Assembly: GCA_003512525.1 (NCBI GenBank)
Contig: DOQG01000021.1
Span: forward strand, 24,746 to 39,691
Direction of reading: 5' to 3'
Length of the DNA stretch: 14,946 bases
Origin: Oscillospiraceae bacterium
Lineage (GTDB): Bacteria; Bacillota; Clostridia; Oscillospirales; Ruminococcaceae
A program made the translations under genes and the position numbers. Positions within the stretch are counted from its first letter, which is position 1, and every line of letters begins with the position of its first letter. Shown here piece by piece: positions 7,601 through 14,334 of this stretch. The notes beneath the pieces are model-generated. The model made no database searches and was not told the DNA's origin. It saw only the letters and a list, made by a program, of their open reading frames with translations.

Positions 7601-8725
7601 GACGCTGTCGGGCAGTACCAGATCTGTCAGTGCCGAGCAACCGTAGAAAGTTGCCCATTCGATGCGTGTTACGCCGTTTGGTATGGTTATACTTGTGAGC
7701 ATAACGCAGTTGTTGAAAGCGTAAGAGTCTATAATTGTCAGACTGTCGGGCAGTGCTATATCTGTCAGTGACGAGCAACCTTGGAAAGCGCATTCGTCGA
7801 TATGCGTTACGCCGTCGGGTATGGTTGCATTTGTGAGCGATGTGCGATTCTCAAATGCCTTATATCCGATGCTTGTGACTTTTTTTCCGCCAATTTCCGC
7901 AGGAATTTCAAATATCGTATCGTTGCCGACATATTTGTCTATTTCTAAAGTGCCGTCAGCGTTTACTGTGTATATAAGACAACCTTCATCGGTAAAGCCG
8001 TTTTCAACGGCATACAAATGTCCCGCTGTGTGCTTGGTATAGTTTATCGTGAAATCATCGAATGCCACTCTTGCATCTATGTTACCATCTTCAAAATAAT
8101 ATCCGAAAGCCCAGCCGCCTATAAATGTTACACTTGCCGGTACAGTAACTGTTTTGAGCGAAGTGCAGTTTGCAAATGCAAAGCCGTCTATATATGTGAG
8201 GCTGTCGGGCAGTGCTATATCCGTTAGTGCCGTGCAGCTTTTGAAAGCGCTTAATCCGATGCTTGTCAGGCTGTCGGGCAGTGTTATATCCGACAGTGAT
8301 GTGCAGCCCTCAAAAGCATACTGTTCGATATCAGTCACGCTGTCCGGTATAACTATTTCTTTTGCACTTGATTTTTCAAATGCGTTGTTTCCTATCCTCG
8401 TTACACTCTTCCCATCGATCTGAGCCGGGATAACAATATTCTCTGCACTGCCGCTATAACCCGTGATCTCAATAGTGCCGTCGTCAAGCGCATTATATGT
8501 ATAGTCGCTTTCACCCTCCCCCGGTTCAGAAGCTGAGACCGTTTTGCCCGACTCTTCAGCTTTATCCGAGCCACCGGACGCAGGATCTGTCGATGTATCG
8601 TCTGCCGACTCATTGACAGTAGACATTCCGCCGGCACCGCTTATTTCCGCAAATGCTTCCGGCGCTATCGAGCTTACCGTGATCGCCGCCGCAAGTAACG
8701 CGGCGGTCAGCCTTTTTACTTTCAT
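4625..8725 (-). CDS. Secreted BspA-type leucine-rich-repeat protein with CxxC and Fn3-like modules
   Basis: A 1366-residue extracellular protein, probably for adhesion or binding of host or plant polymers. A signal peptide (residues 1-26, cleavage after AFA) is followed by a Ser/Asp/Gly-rich linker (about 30-75). Residues 76-918 hold five large modules. Each has a variable number of BspA-type (LRR_5) repeats such as SVTSIGxxAFxxCTSL, ends in a conserved (D/N)GFxINYTKxTxGHxYAxxNGF block, and leads into IPAEIDGKxVTSIG of the next module. Residues 925-1085 carry four cysteine repeats (CPVC, CSVC, CSVC, CSVC) with PAxGH spacers. Three nearly identical Fn3-like repeats of about 93 residues end the protein (1087-1366, WxKNASADGYIVEMYxG). 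There is no LPXTG signal, C-terminal helix, dockerin or SLH domain, so attachment is unclear. AAGGAGAG before the ATG supports the start. The gene has its own promoter, an unusual leader with a terminator-like hairpin, and a strong terminator. The ligand is unknown. Confidence 0.93.
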   Translation of the reverse strand: MKVKRLTAALLAAAITVSSIAPEAFAEISGAGGMSTVNESADDTSTDPASGGSDKAEESGKTVSASEPGEGESDYTYNALDDGTIEITGYSGSAENIVIPAQIDGKSVTRIGNNAFEKSSAKEIVIPDSVTDIEQYAFEGCTSLSDITLPDSLTSIGLSAFKSCTALTDIALPDSLTYIDGFAFANCTSLKTVTVPASVTFIGGWAFGYYFEDGNIDARVAFDDFTINYTKHTAGHLYAVENGFTDEGCLIYTVNADGTLEIDKYVGNDTIFEIPAEIGGKKVTSIGYKAFENRTSLTNATIPDGVTHIDECAFQGCSSLTDIALPDSLTIIDSYAFNNCVMLTSITIPNGVTRIEWATFYGCSALTDLVLPDSVTYIGYKVFFDCPSLKTVTIPASVTDIGEYAFGYHDDDNWNLAKIDGFKINYTKNTWGHYYAKQNGFSDEPCLVAELNEDGTTLKISKYADNDTEYVIPEEIDGKKVTSIGNDAFQGNTSLISVTIPGSIKDIGDNAFSGCSSLESVTISDGVERILYRAFYNCTSLKTVTVPASVTYIDNNALGYYSDDGGININKIDGFTINYTKYTHGHLYATANGFTNEGYLYFNILDDDTVEIKRYIGNDTVYEIPAEIDGKQVTGITNYAFENRSSLTSVTIPDGVTSISLYAFYNCTSLKTVTVPASVTTIGDYAFGYFDDEYQKTKIDGFKINYTKNTAGHRYAFENGFTDETCLLTEIQEDGTVKITKYCGNDTSFVIPAEIDGKPVTSIGYRAFADSTLLTSITIPDSVKYIEMGAFASCTSLTDIVLPASLITIDTEAFRNCTSLTSVTIPDGVTDIGSYAFASCSALTKISLPDSVVVIGDRAFFDCPLLKSVTVPASVTDIGEYAFGYHYDDDWYYTKTDGFKIYCYGGTAGEQYAKDNGFEYKILECKVHKFGEWTITKEASCTKDGEKVRICPVCNKTETETIPATGHKEVIDKAVEATCTKTGLTEGIHCSVCDAIIKAQEVVPAKGHTEVVDKAVAATCTKTGLTEGKHCSVCDALIKAQETVPAKGHKYIDTVVKPTYTAKGYTLHKCSVCGNSYKDTYTAKLTLAKVTAVKLGGRAADALRINWSKNASADGYIVEMYQGNKWVRVAKITSNNTTTLRKAGLKAGTVYKFRVKAYKMSGSTAIYSDYSAEIAARTNPSVMTGAKLGGRAADALRINWTKNASADGYIVEMYKGGKWVRAAKITKNSTTTFRKAGLKASTVYKFRVRAYKMSGKTALYGNYSATVTARTNPSIVKGVKIGGKAKDALRVNWAKNASAQGYIVEMYKGGKWVRVAKITNGNTTTFRKAGLAKNTAYKFRVCAYHMSGKTALYGNYGSVSGKTAAK
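4628..5467 (-). repeat. Three tandem Fn3-like coding repeats
   Basis: Residues about 1087-1180, 1181-1273 and 1274-1366 of the LRR protein repeat the same 93-residue unit, each with GGxAxDALRxNW, YIVEMYxGxKWVR and TTxRKAGL blocks. The DNA copies are also very similar, which points to recent duplication or gene conversion. Confidence 0.85.
5471..5953 (-). repeat. Four CxxC/GH coding repeats in the LRR protein
   Basis: Units with CTKxGxxxxxxCxVC and PAxGH occur four times; the last is degenerate, with YTAKG replacing CTKxG. The two central units are almost identical in protein and DNA (5580-5675 and 5708-5800 are clearly paralogous). The CxxC and His spacing would suit metal binding or disulphides; which one cannot be told from the sequence. 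Confidence 0.8.
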
Positions 8726-8752
8726 TATTACTCTCTCCTTTTACATTGGATT

Positions 8753-8795
8753 AAAATACAAAAAGGCATACCCCACCCCTCGCGGACTATGCCTT
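8753..8795 (-). terminator. Terminator hairpin in the leader of the LRR gene
   Basis: On the minus strand AAGGCATA (complement of 8788-8795) pairs with TATGCCTT (complement of 8763-8770) around a 17-nt G-rich loop, then TTTGTATTTT follows. The hairpin sits between the promoter (8950-8978) and the LRR start codon (8725), so it must be bypassed for LRR expression from that promoter. The stop codon of a 37-codon leader ORF overlaps its 5' arm. It could be a conditional attenuator or simply the end of a small separate transcript. Confidence 0.7.
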
Positions 8796-8900
8796 AATCA
8801 CCATATTGAATTGATTTACGCAAGAGTTTTGTGCACAACTTACAGAGGCGCTTATATTTAGCTCTATTTTACACAAATTGGTGTCTAACGCCTTACACAT
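8787..8900 (-). CDS. Possible 37-residue four-cysteine leader peptide
   Basis: This small ORF fills most of the transcript between a consensus promoter and the terminator hairpin in front of the LRR gene. It begins MCKALDTNLCKIELN and has cysteines at residues 2, 10, 22 and 27, the last pair as SCAQNSC, and ends VIKA. I recognise no family. The TAG stop (8787-8789) overlaps the 5' arm of the terminator by two bases, so a ribosome pausing there would keep the hairpin open and could allow read-through into the LRR gene. Weak points: the GGGAG upstream is only about 2 nt from this ATG. An in-frame ATG at 8912 gives a 41-residue form but also lacks a good ribosome site. Alternatives are an untranslated regulatory RNA or chance. 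Confidence 0.4.
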   Translation of the reverse strand: MCKALDTNLCKIELNISASVSCAQNSCVNQFNMVIKA

Positions 8901-8949
8901 ATCTCCCACCATTTCCCGTCAGTATTCAACGTTTTAATATTCTTTATAC

Positions 8950-8978
8950 AGTATAGCACGACTGCTAAATGCTGTCAA
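8950..8978 (-). promoter_or_regulatory. Promoter of the LRR gene leader
   Basis: On the minus strand TTGACA (8973-8978) is followed after 17 nt by TATACT (8950-8955), a near-perfect vegetative promoter. Transcription should start near 8943, giving an untranslated leader of about 218 nt before the LRR start codon. Confidence 0.88.
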
Positions 8979-9020
8979 GTATGTAAATACGGCGAAATGA
9001 TGTTGTACGCTGATATACAA

Positions 9021-9051
9021 CGCAAAAACGGCAGAGCCTGTGCTCTGCCGT
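9021..9051 (-). terminator. Terminator of the Asn-repeat membrane protein gene
   Basis: ACGGCAGAG (9028-9036) and CTCTGCCGT (9043-9051) form a perfect 9-bp stem with a 6-nt loop. On the minus strand the stem runs into TTTTTGCG. It begins 22 nt after the stop codon. Confidence 0.88.
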
Positions 9052-9073
9052 CATGTGCTATGTACTGTTTCGA

Positions 9074-9523
9074 TTACTGCTGTACGCCGTTATTGTTGTT
9101 ATTGTTGAAATTGTTGTTGTCCGGTGTAGCGTAATTATTGTTGTAGTTGTTGGGAGCGGCATAGTTAGCATTGTTGTAGCCGTTGTTCATGTTGGCGTTG
9201 TAACCGTTATTTACATTGGCGTTATAACCATTATTCATGTTGGCGTTGTAGCTGTTGTTCATGTTGGGGTTGTAGCCATTATTCATGTTTGGGTTATAGC
9301 CGCTGTTCATGTTGGGGTTGTAAAAATCTTCGTCCTTTGCGCAAAGCAGGAGAATACCGCCTATCATATTGCAGAATAAAAGAACGCATACGCTCATACC
9401 CGTTGAGGGGCGCTGACCCTTGCTCATCTGGCTTAATGCGATACCGCCGAAGATAAGCGGAAGTATTGCCCAGAAGCCGCAAACCATACCGATGATTATA
9501 AATACCTGTGCTGCTGTTTTCAT
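9074..9523 (-). CDS. Two-helix membrane protein with an Asn-rich octapeptide-repeat tail
   Basis: A 149-residue protein. Residues 4-32 and 42-62 are hydrophobic and separated by a short basic turn (SQMSKGQRPST), a layout like small DUF4190-type membrane proteins; that assignment is tentative. Residues 68-115 are six tandem octapeptides of the form YN(P/A)N(M/V)N(N/S)(G/S), followed by a looser Asn/Tyr/Ala/Pro region to residue 145 and GVQQ at the end. Such low-complexity, prion-like Asn tails are flexible and often mediate self-association or protein binding. AGAGGT lies 8 nt before the ATG. It has its own promoter and terminator, so it is a single-gene unit. Its function is not known. Confidence 0.88.
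   Translation of the reverse strand: MKTAAQVFIIIGMVCGFWAILPLIFGGIALSQMSKGQRPSTGMSVCVLLFCNMIGGILLLCAKDEDFYNPNMNSGYNPNMNNGYNPNMNNSYNANMNNGYNANVNNGYNANMNNGYNNANYAAPNNYNNNYATPDNNNFNNNNNNGVQQ
9179..9322 (-). repeat. Six 24-bp tandem coding repeats
   Basis: These encode residues 68-115 of the Asn-rich protein. Units of 24 bp code for YNxNxNxx, with the first three units using Pro and the last three Ala at position 3. Repeat number is likely to vary between strains through slippage or recombination. Confidence 0.85.
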
Positions 9524-9582
9524 AATTACATACCTCTTTTTTCAATAAGTGACACACATTCCGATATTGTGTATCTTTTGTC

Positions 9583-9611
9583 AGTATACCACATCAGTAC
9601 ACCGGTGTCAA
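9583..9611 (-). promoter_or_regulatory. Promoter of the Asn-repeat membrane protein gene
   Basis: On the minus strand TTGACA (9606-9611) and TATACT (9583-9588) are separated by 17 nt. The -35 box lies only about 20 nt past the stop codon of the EamA transporter. A perfect palindrome ACACCGGTGT (9599-9608) overlaps the -35 box and spacer and might be an operator. No terminator is visible between the transporter gene and this promoter. Confidence 0.88.
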
Positions 9612-9630
9612 TATTTTCTGTTAACAGTTC

Positions 9631-10533
9631 TTAATTTTCTGTCACGGATTTTTTATCCTTGCGGTTGTTGTATATAAACATCGCAACGCCCACGCCGCAT
9701 ATTACCACATATCCGATAAAGCTCCATATGTCCGGCAGCTGTGAGAACATCATAAACCCGAGCAGTGCCGAGAATATTATCTGCGAATAATCGTATACCG
9801 ATATTTCCTTTGCCGGGGCGAATTTATACGCCGCAGTTATGCTGAACTGTCCGCCCGCCGCCGCAAGTCCCGCGCCTAGCAGTGTAAGCCACTGCTGCCA
9901 CGTCATAACGTGAAAATCGAACAGCAAAAACGGCAGTGTCACAAGGCAGGAGAAGCCCGAGAAGAAGAACACGATATACGGTCCCTTCTCGCCCCTTATC
10001 CCGAGCCACCTTACAGCCGTATAAGCCGCGCCCGCGCCCATACCGCCGAGAAATCCCAGCAGTGACGGCACAAGCTCCAGATTTGCAAAGCTCGGCTTTA
10101 TTATAAGCAGACTTCCCGCAAACGCGATCATTACGCCGAGCGTCTGTACTAAATTAGTCCGTTCCTTTAAGAACAACGCCGAAAATACGATAACAAAGAA
10201 CGGCGACATTTTGTTAAGCATTGCCGCATCGGATAATGCTAAATGATCCACCGCATAGAAGTTGCACAATATTCCGAGCGTACCGCATACCGAGCGTATC
10301 AGCAGTGCGCCGATATTGCTTTTGCTATGCGGCAGAAAAGAGCCTTTCTGTCTTATCAGTATCACTGCCGCAAATATAAACGCGACAAGGTTTCTGAAAA
10401 AGCTCTTTTGCACCGACGGCAGATCACCCGCCAGTCTTACAAACGCTCCCATAAACGCAAAGCAAAAGGCGGAGCTGATAATGCACAGCACGCCTTTCTG
10501 CTTCTGCGGTATCCTGTTTAAAATTCCCGCCAT
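9631..10533 (-). CDS. EamA/DMT-family transporter
   Basis: A 300-residue inner membrane protein with ten predicted helices arranged as two EamA halves, the usual layout of drug/metabolite transporters. Family-like features are FRNLVAF near residue 50, LNKMSPFFVIVFSALFLKER in the first half (about 106-125), and a second-half counterpart around YDYSQIIFSALLGFMMF. A charged tail (NNRKDKKSVTEN) ends it. Such proteins export or import small metabolites such as amino acids, nucleosides or sugars; the substrate is not readable here. The start codon is 2 nt after the stop of the 206-residue gene, and its Shine-Dalgarno GGAGGAG is formed by that gene's final GTG GAG GAG TAG, so translation is coupled. 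It is the third gene of the ileS operon and so falls under the isoleucine T-box. Confidence 0.92.
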   Translation of the reverse strand: MAGILNRIPQKQKGVLCIISSAFCFAFMGAFVRLAGDLPSVQKSFFRNLVAFIFAAVILIRQKGSFLPHSKSNIGALLIRSVCGTLGILCNFYAVDHLALSDAAMLNKMSPFFVIVFSALFLKERTNLVQTLGVMIAFAGSLLIIKPSFANLELVPSLLGFLGGMGAGAAYTAVRWLGIRGEKGPYIVFFFSGFSCLVTLPFLLFDFHVMTWQQWLTLLGAGLAAAGGQFSITAAYKFAPAKEISVYDYSQIIFSALLGFMMFSQLPDIWSFIGYVVICGVGVAMFIYNNRKDKKSVTEN

Positions 10534-10535
10534 AA

Positions 10536-11156
10536 CTACTCCTCCACCGCTTCATCAAACGGCAGAATTACAGTTTCAGGCAGTGTTATCTCGCCGCCCG
10601 ATGAGAAAAGCTCGGGGCGGTCAAACTTATAGCTTATTTTAAGCGAGCTTACAGCCTTTGTTATTTTCTCGTCCGTAAGTCCCGACCTGTCGATAACAAA
10701 TATGAGCGACACCTTACTGTTGTTGAAACGGTCGATCGAAGCTATATTTGTTTCTTTCAGCACAAACGCCTGCTTTTCATATGGTATGTCGTCGATCGAA
10801 AACTGAATGTTGTCTATCTTGTACATTCCTATATTGGTGAATGTGAACACCATCTCAACACGCAGATAGTTTTCGGGCTTTGTCATATCAAAATCCGTGT
10901 CGCTGAGCAGCTTGCTTGTAGACCCACTGTCAAGGTGAGTGCCGTCTTTGAGCTTATCGTATACGTTTTTTATCGTATTGTCAAAGCTCTGTCCGCTGTA
11001 GGTGTGAAGCCGTGTATACCCATACTGTACCTGTACCGGGAACGCGAATTGCGTTACCACGACCAAAACAGCAACAGCAACTACCAGCACCCATATCAGA
11101 GCCTTGCGGACTGCGTTATGTCCGAAAAGGCTCGTCAATGTCTGCTTGAAGCTCAT
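10536..11156 (-). CDS. Membrane-anchored protein of unknown function in the ileS operon
   Basis: I do not recognise this 206-residue protein. A short basic N-terminus is followed by one strong hydrophobic helix (about residues 18-38), then an extracytoplasmic domain of about 165 residues rich in beta-strand-like stretches (YLRVEMVFTFTNIGMYKI, VSLIFVIDRSGL, SLKISYKF). It is probably a single-pass protein with its folded part outside. The acidic end is DEAVEE. Its ATG overlaps the ileS stop codon (ATGA), and its last codons carry the ribosome site of the EamA transporter gene. This tight packing suggests co-expression with both. A partner role for the transporter is only a guess. Confidence 0.85.
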   Translation of the reverse strand: MSFKQTLTSLFGHNAVRKALIWVLVVAVAVLVVVTQFAFPVQVQYGYTRLHTYSGQSFDNTIKNVYDKLKDGTHLDSGSTSKLLSDTDFDMTKPENYLRVEMVFTFTNIGMYKIDNIQFSIDDIPYEKQAFVLKETNIASIDRFNNSKVSLIFVIDRSGLTDEKITKAVSSLKISYKFDRPELFSSGGEITLPETVILPFDEAVEE

Positions 11157-14100
11157 ATTTTCTTGACACCGAGAGTTACGCTCTCGCCGTTTATATCCTG
11201 CTCCTTTGTAAATCCGTCAGTCTTGCCGGTCACTATCTCATCGGCAAGTGTATCCTCTGAGATGCTGTCCTTGTTGCGGGTCAGTATCTCAGCTACCTTG
11301 TCACTGCCGTCGCAGTAGATAACGATGTGATCCATAACCTCAAAGCCTGCGTCCTTACGCATTGTCTGGATCTTACTTACGATCTCTCTTACGTTACCCT
11401 CTTCGATAAGCTCGGGTGTGAGAGTTGTATCAAGAACTACTGTATAACCTCTGTCGGTCACTACCGCATAGCCCTCCTTCTGATGCTCATCGATCAGCAG
11501 GTCGTCCTTTGCGATCTGAACATCGCCTGTTGAAAGCGTCAGTGTCATAGCGCCTGTTTCACGGATCTCGTTCATAGCCTTCTGACCGTCAACCTCAGCG
11601 AGCTTTGTTCTTACCTCGCCTATCTGCTTGCCGAAACGAGCGCCGAGCGTCTTGAGCTGGGGCTTGAAGGTGTAGCTTGTGAAATGGTCTGTATTATCTA
11701 TAAAGCTGATCTCCTTGATGTTCAGCTCGTCCTTTACGATATCCGCATACATAGGCTCAAGCGTCTTGTCGCCCTTTACCATTATCTTTGATATAGGCTG
11801 TCTGTTCTTGATGTTAGCGGCATTTCTTGCGGCACGTCCGAGCGTTACAACGGTCAGAACTGTGTCCATTTCTTCCTCAAGATGCTTGTCGATAAGCTTT
11901 TCGTCTACCGTAGGGAAGTCGCACAGATGTACACTTACGGGAGCGTTCTTATCAAGTGAGCAAACAAGGTTTCTGTAGATATCATCGCATACGAAAGGAG
12001 TCATCGGAGCAGATGTCTTTGCGATAGTTACAAGCGCTGTGTACAGCGTCATGTAAGCGTTTATCTTATCCTGCGTAAGCTCCTTCGACCAGAAGCGCTC
12101 TCTGCTGCGGCGGACATACCAGTTACTCATCTCATCAACGAAATCCTGTAATGCTCTTGCGGCTTCGGGGATCCGGTAGTTTGCAAGGTTATCGTCAACC
12201 GCGCCAACAACGGTGTTAAGTCTTGATAACAGCCACTTATCCATAACGCCGAGCTTGTCAACATCGAGCGTGTACTTTGTAGCGTCAAAGTTATCTATAT
12301 TAGCGTACAGAACGTAGAACGCGTAGGTGTTCCACAGAGTAGAGATATACTTTCTCTGACCCTCGTTTACAGCCTTTGCGTGGAATCTATTGGGAAGCCA
12401 CGGAGCCGAGTTCGTGTAGAAGTACCAACGGATAGCGTCTGCGCCGTGTTCAGCCAGTGACTCGAACGGGTCTACAGCGTTGCCCTTTGACTTTGACATC
12501 TTCTGTCCGTCCTTATCAAGCACAAGACCGAGAACTATAACGTTCTTATATGGCGCTTTGTTGAACAGAAGCGTTGATATAGCAAGCAGCGAGTAGAACC
12601 AGCCTCTTGTCTGGTCAACAGCCTCGGAGATGAAGTCTGCTGGGAACTGCCGTTCAAACTTTTCCTTATTCTCAAAAGGATAATGGTGCTGTGCGAAAGG
12701 CATAGAACCGCTGTCGAACCAGCAGTCGATAACCTCGGGCACTCTCTTCATCTGCTTACCGCAGTGAGGGCACTTTATCGTAACCGCGTCGATATAAGGG
12801 CGGTGAAGCTCTATATCATCGGGGCAGTTATCCGACATTGACTTAAGCTCCTCGATACTGCCTATAGCGTGCTTGTGACCGCACTCGCACTCCCAGATAT
12901 TAAGAGGAGTACCCCAATATCTGTTTCTTGAAAGTCCCCAGTCCTGAACATTCTCGAGCCAGTCGCCGAAACGGTTCTTGCCGACACTCTCGGGTATCCA
13001 GTTTATCGTTTCGTTATTTCTGATAAGGTCGTCCTTGACAGCCGTCATCTTGATGAACCACGACTCTCTTGCATAGTACAGCAAAGGTGTATCACATCTC
13101 CAGCAGTGAGGATAGCTATGCTCGAACTTCGGAGCGTCAAACAGCAAGCCCTTTTCGTCAAGGTCTTTAAGCACCATAGGGTCGGCTTTCTTTACGAATA
13201 CGCCTGCGTAAGGTGTTTCGGCAGTCATATTGCCCTTGCCGTCAACGAGCTGTACGAAAGGCAGGTCGTATTTTCTGCCGACCTTAGCGTCGTCTTCACC
13301 GAAAGCGGGAGCAATATGAACAACACCTGTACCGTCTGTAAGTGTTACATAGGTGTCGCATACTACATAGTAGCCCTTCTTATGCTGTTTTGCACAGATA
13401 TCAACAGCGCAGTCGAATAAAGGCTCATACTCCTTGCCCTCAAGCTCCTTACCGGTATATCTTTCAACAACCTCATAGGGGGCTGTGGGCTTGTCGCCGC
13501 CGAGAATTTTATCGCACAGAGCCTCTGCAAGATAATATGTGTAGCCGTCTGCTGTCTTTACCTTTACATAGGTTTCGTCGGGGTTTACGCAGAGTGCAAC
13601 GTTTGAGGGAAGCGTCCAGGGAGTTGTTGTCCATGCGAGGATATAAGCGTCCTCGTCCTTAACCTTGAAGCGTACGACCGCAGAACGTTCCTTTATGTCC
13701 TTATAGCCCTGAGCTACCTCGTGGCTTGAAAGCGGAGTTCCGCAACGGGGGCAGTAGGGAACTATCTTGAAGCCCTTGTATAAAAGACCCTTTTCCCATA
13801 TCTGCTTTAATGCCCACCACTCAGACTCGATGAAGTTGTTGTCGTATGTTACATACGGATCGTCCATATCAGCCCAGAAGCCGACAGTGCGTGAGAATTC
13901 CTCCCACATACCCTTGTACTTCCATACGCTTTCCTTACACTTTGTTATGAACGGATCAAGTCCGTACTTTTCGATCTGATCCTTGCCGTCAAGGCCGAGC
14001 ATCTTCTCAACTTCAAGCTCAACAGGCAGTCCGTGAGTATCCCAGCCTGCCTTACGCGGAACGTCATAGCCCTTCATTGTGCGGTATCTCGGGATCATAT

Positions 14101-14302
14101 CCTTGATAACTCTGGTAAGAACGTGACCGATATGCGGCTTACCGTTAGCCGTAGGCGGACCGTCATAGAATGTGTAGGTCTTGTCGCCCTTTCTCTGCTC
14201 CATACTCTTGCGGAATATGTCGTTGTCATGCCAGAACTTTTCTGTCTGCTTTTCTCTCTCGACAAAATTTACCGAGGTAGGTACTTTTTCGTAAAGTGAC
14301 AT
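11153..14302 (-). CDS. ileS: Isoleucyl-tRNA synthetase, type 2
   Basis: This cytoplasmic class Ia enzyme joins isoleucine to tRNA-Ile with ATP and edits misactivated valine. The HIGH motif is present as PHIGH (56-60) and KMSKS at 601-605. GWDTHGLPVE follows the HIGH region. The CP1 editing domain (about 190-400) contains TTTPWTLPSN. Several zinc-like cysteine pairs are seen: CPRC near 183, CWRC, the CEC and CPHC pair around 470-508, and then CWFDSG near 527. The 1049-residue length, the extra CEC/CPHC insert and the long C-terminal region without a terminal zinc knuckle fit the eukaryote-like type 2 group, members of which tolerate mupirocin. GGAGGAG lies 5 nt before the ATG. Expression should follow uncharged tRNA-Ile through the T-box leader. 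It is the first gene of a three-gene operon. Confidence 0.98.
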   Translation of the reverse strand: MSLYEKVPTSVNFVEREKQTEKFWHDNDIFRKSMEQRKGDKTYTFYDGPPTANGKPHIGHVLTRVIKDMIPRYRTMKGYDVPRKAGWDTHGLPVELEVEKMLGLDGKDQIEKYGLDPFITKCKESVWKYKGMWEEFSRTVGFWADMDDPYVTYDNNFIESEWWALKQIWEKGLLYKGFKIVPYCPRCGTPLSSHEVAQGYKDIKERSAVVRFKVKDEDAYILAWTTTPWTLPSNVALCVNPDETYVKVKTADGYTYYLAEALCDKILGGDKPTAPYEVVERYTGKELEGKEYEPLFDCAVDICAKQHKKGYYVVCDTYVTLTDGTGVVHIAPAFGEDDAKVGRKYDLPFVQLVDGKGNMTAETPYAGVFVKKADPMVLKDLDEKGLLFDAPKFEHSYPHCWRCDTPLLYYARESWFIKMTAVKDDLIRNNETINWIPESVGKNRFGDWLENVQDWGLSRNRYWGTPLNIWECECGHKHAIGSIEELKSMSDNCPDDIELHRPYIDAVTIKCPHCGKQMKRVPEVIDCWFDSGSMPFAQHHYPFENKEKFERQFPADFISEAVDQTRGWFYSLLAISTLLFNKAPYKNVIVLGLVLDKDGQKMSKSKGNAVDPFESLAEHGADAIRWYFYTNSAPWLPNRFHAKAVNEGQRKYISTLWNTYAFYVLYANIDNFDATKYTLDVDKLGVMDKWLLSRLNTVVGAVDDNLANYRIPEAARALQDFVDEMSNWYVRRSRERFWSKELTQDKINAYMTLYTALVTIAKTSAPMTPFVCDDIYRNLVCSLDKNAPVSVHLCDFPTVDEKLIDKHLEEEMDTVLTVVTLGRAARNAANIKNRQPISKIMVKGDKTLEPMYADIVKDELNIKEISFIDNTDHFTSYTFKPQLKTLGARFGKQIGEVRTKLAEVDGQKAMNEIRETGAMTLTLSTGDVQIAKDDLLIDEHQKEGYAVVTDRGYTVVLDTTLTPELIEEGNVREIVSKIQTMRKDAGFEVMDHIVIYCDGSDKVAEILTRNKDSISEDTLADEIVTGKTDGFTKEQDINGESVTLGVKKI

Positions 14303-14334
14303 TTTTTCTCCTCCTGTTTTTGCAATTCACCCTG

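Noticed and set aside
4625..8725. CRISPR-like array suggested by regular repeats
   Set aside because: Repeats are in-frame protein repeats (LRR, CxxC, Fn3) in one long ORF with a signal peptide, not short direct repeats with unique spacers.
8898..8955. Known riboswitch (c-di-GMP, preQ1 or similar) in the LRR leader
   Set aside because: I looked for conserved cores of common classes and found none; the leader is better described as an ORF plus terminator, though a covariance search is needed to exclude rare classes.
9053..9379. 108-codon plus-strand ORF rich in Val and Ile
   Set aside because: It is the antisense reading of the Asn-codon repeats, which gives Val/Ile-rich runs that only resemble a membrane protein.
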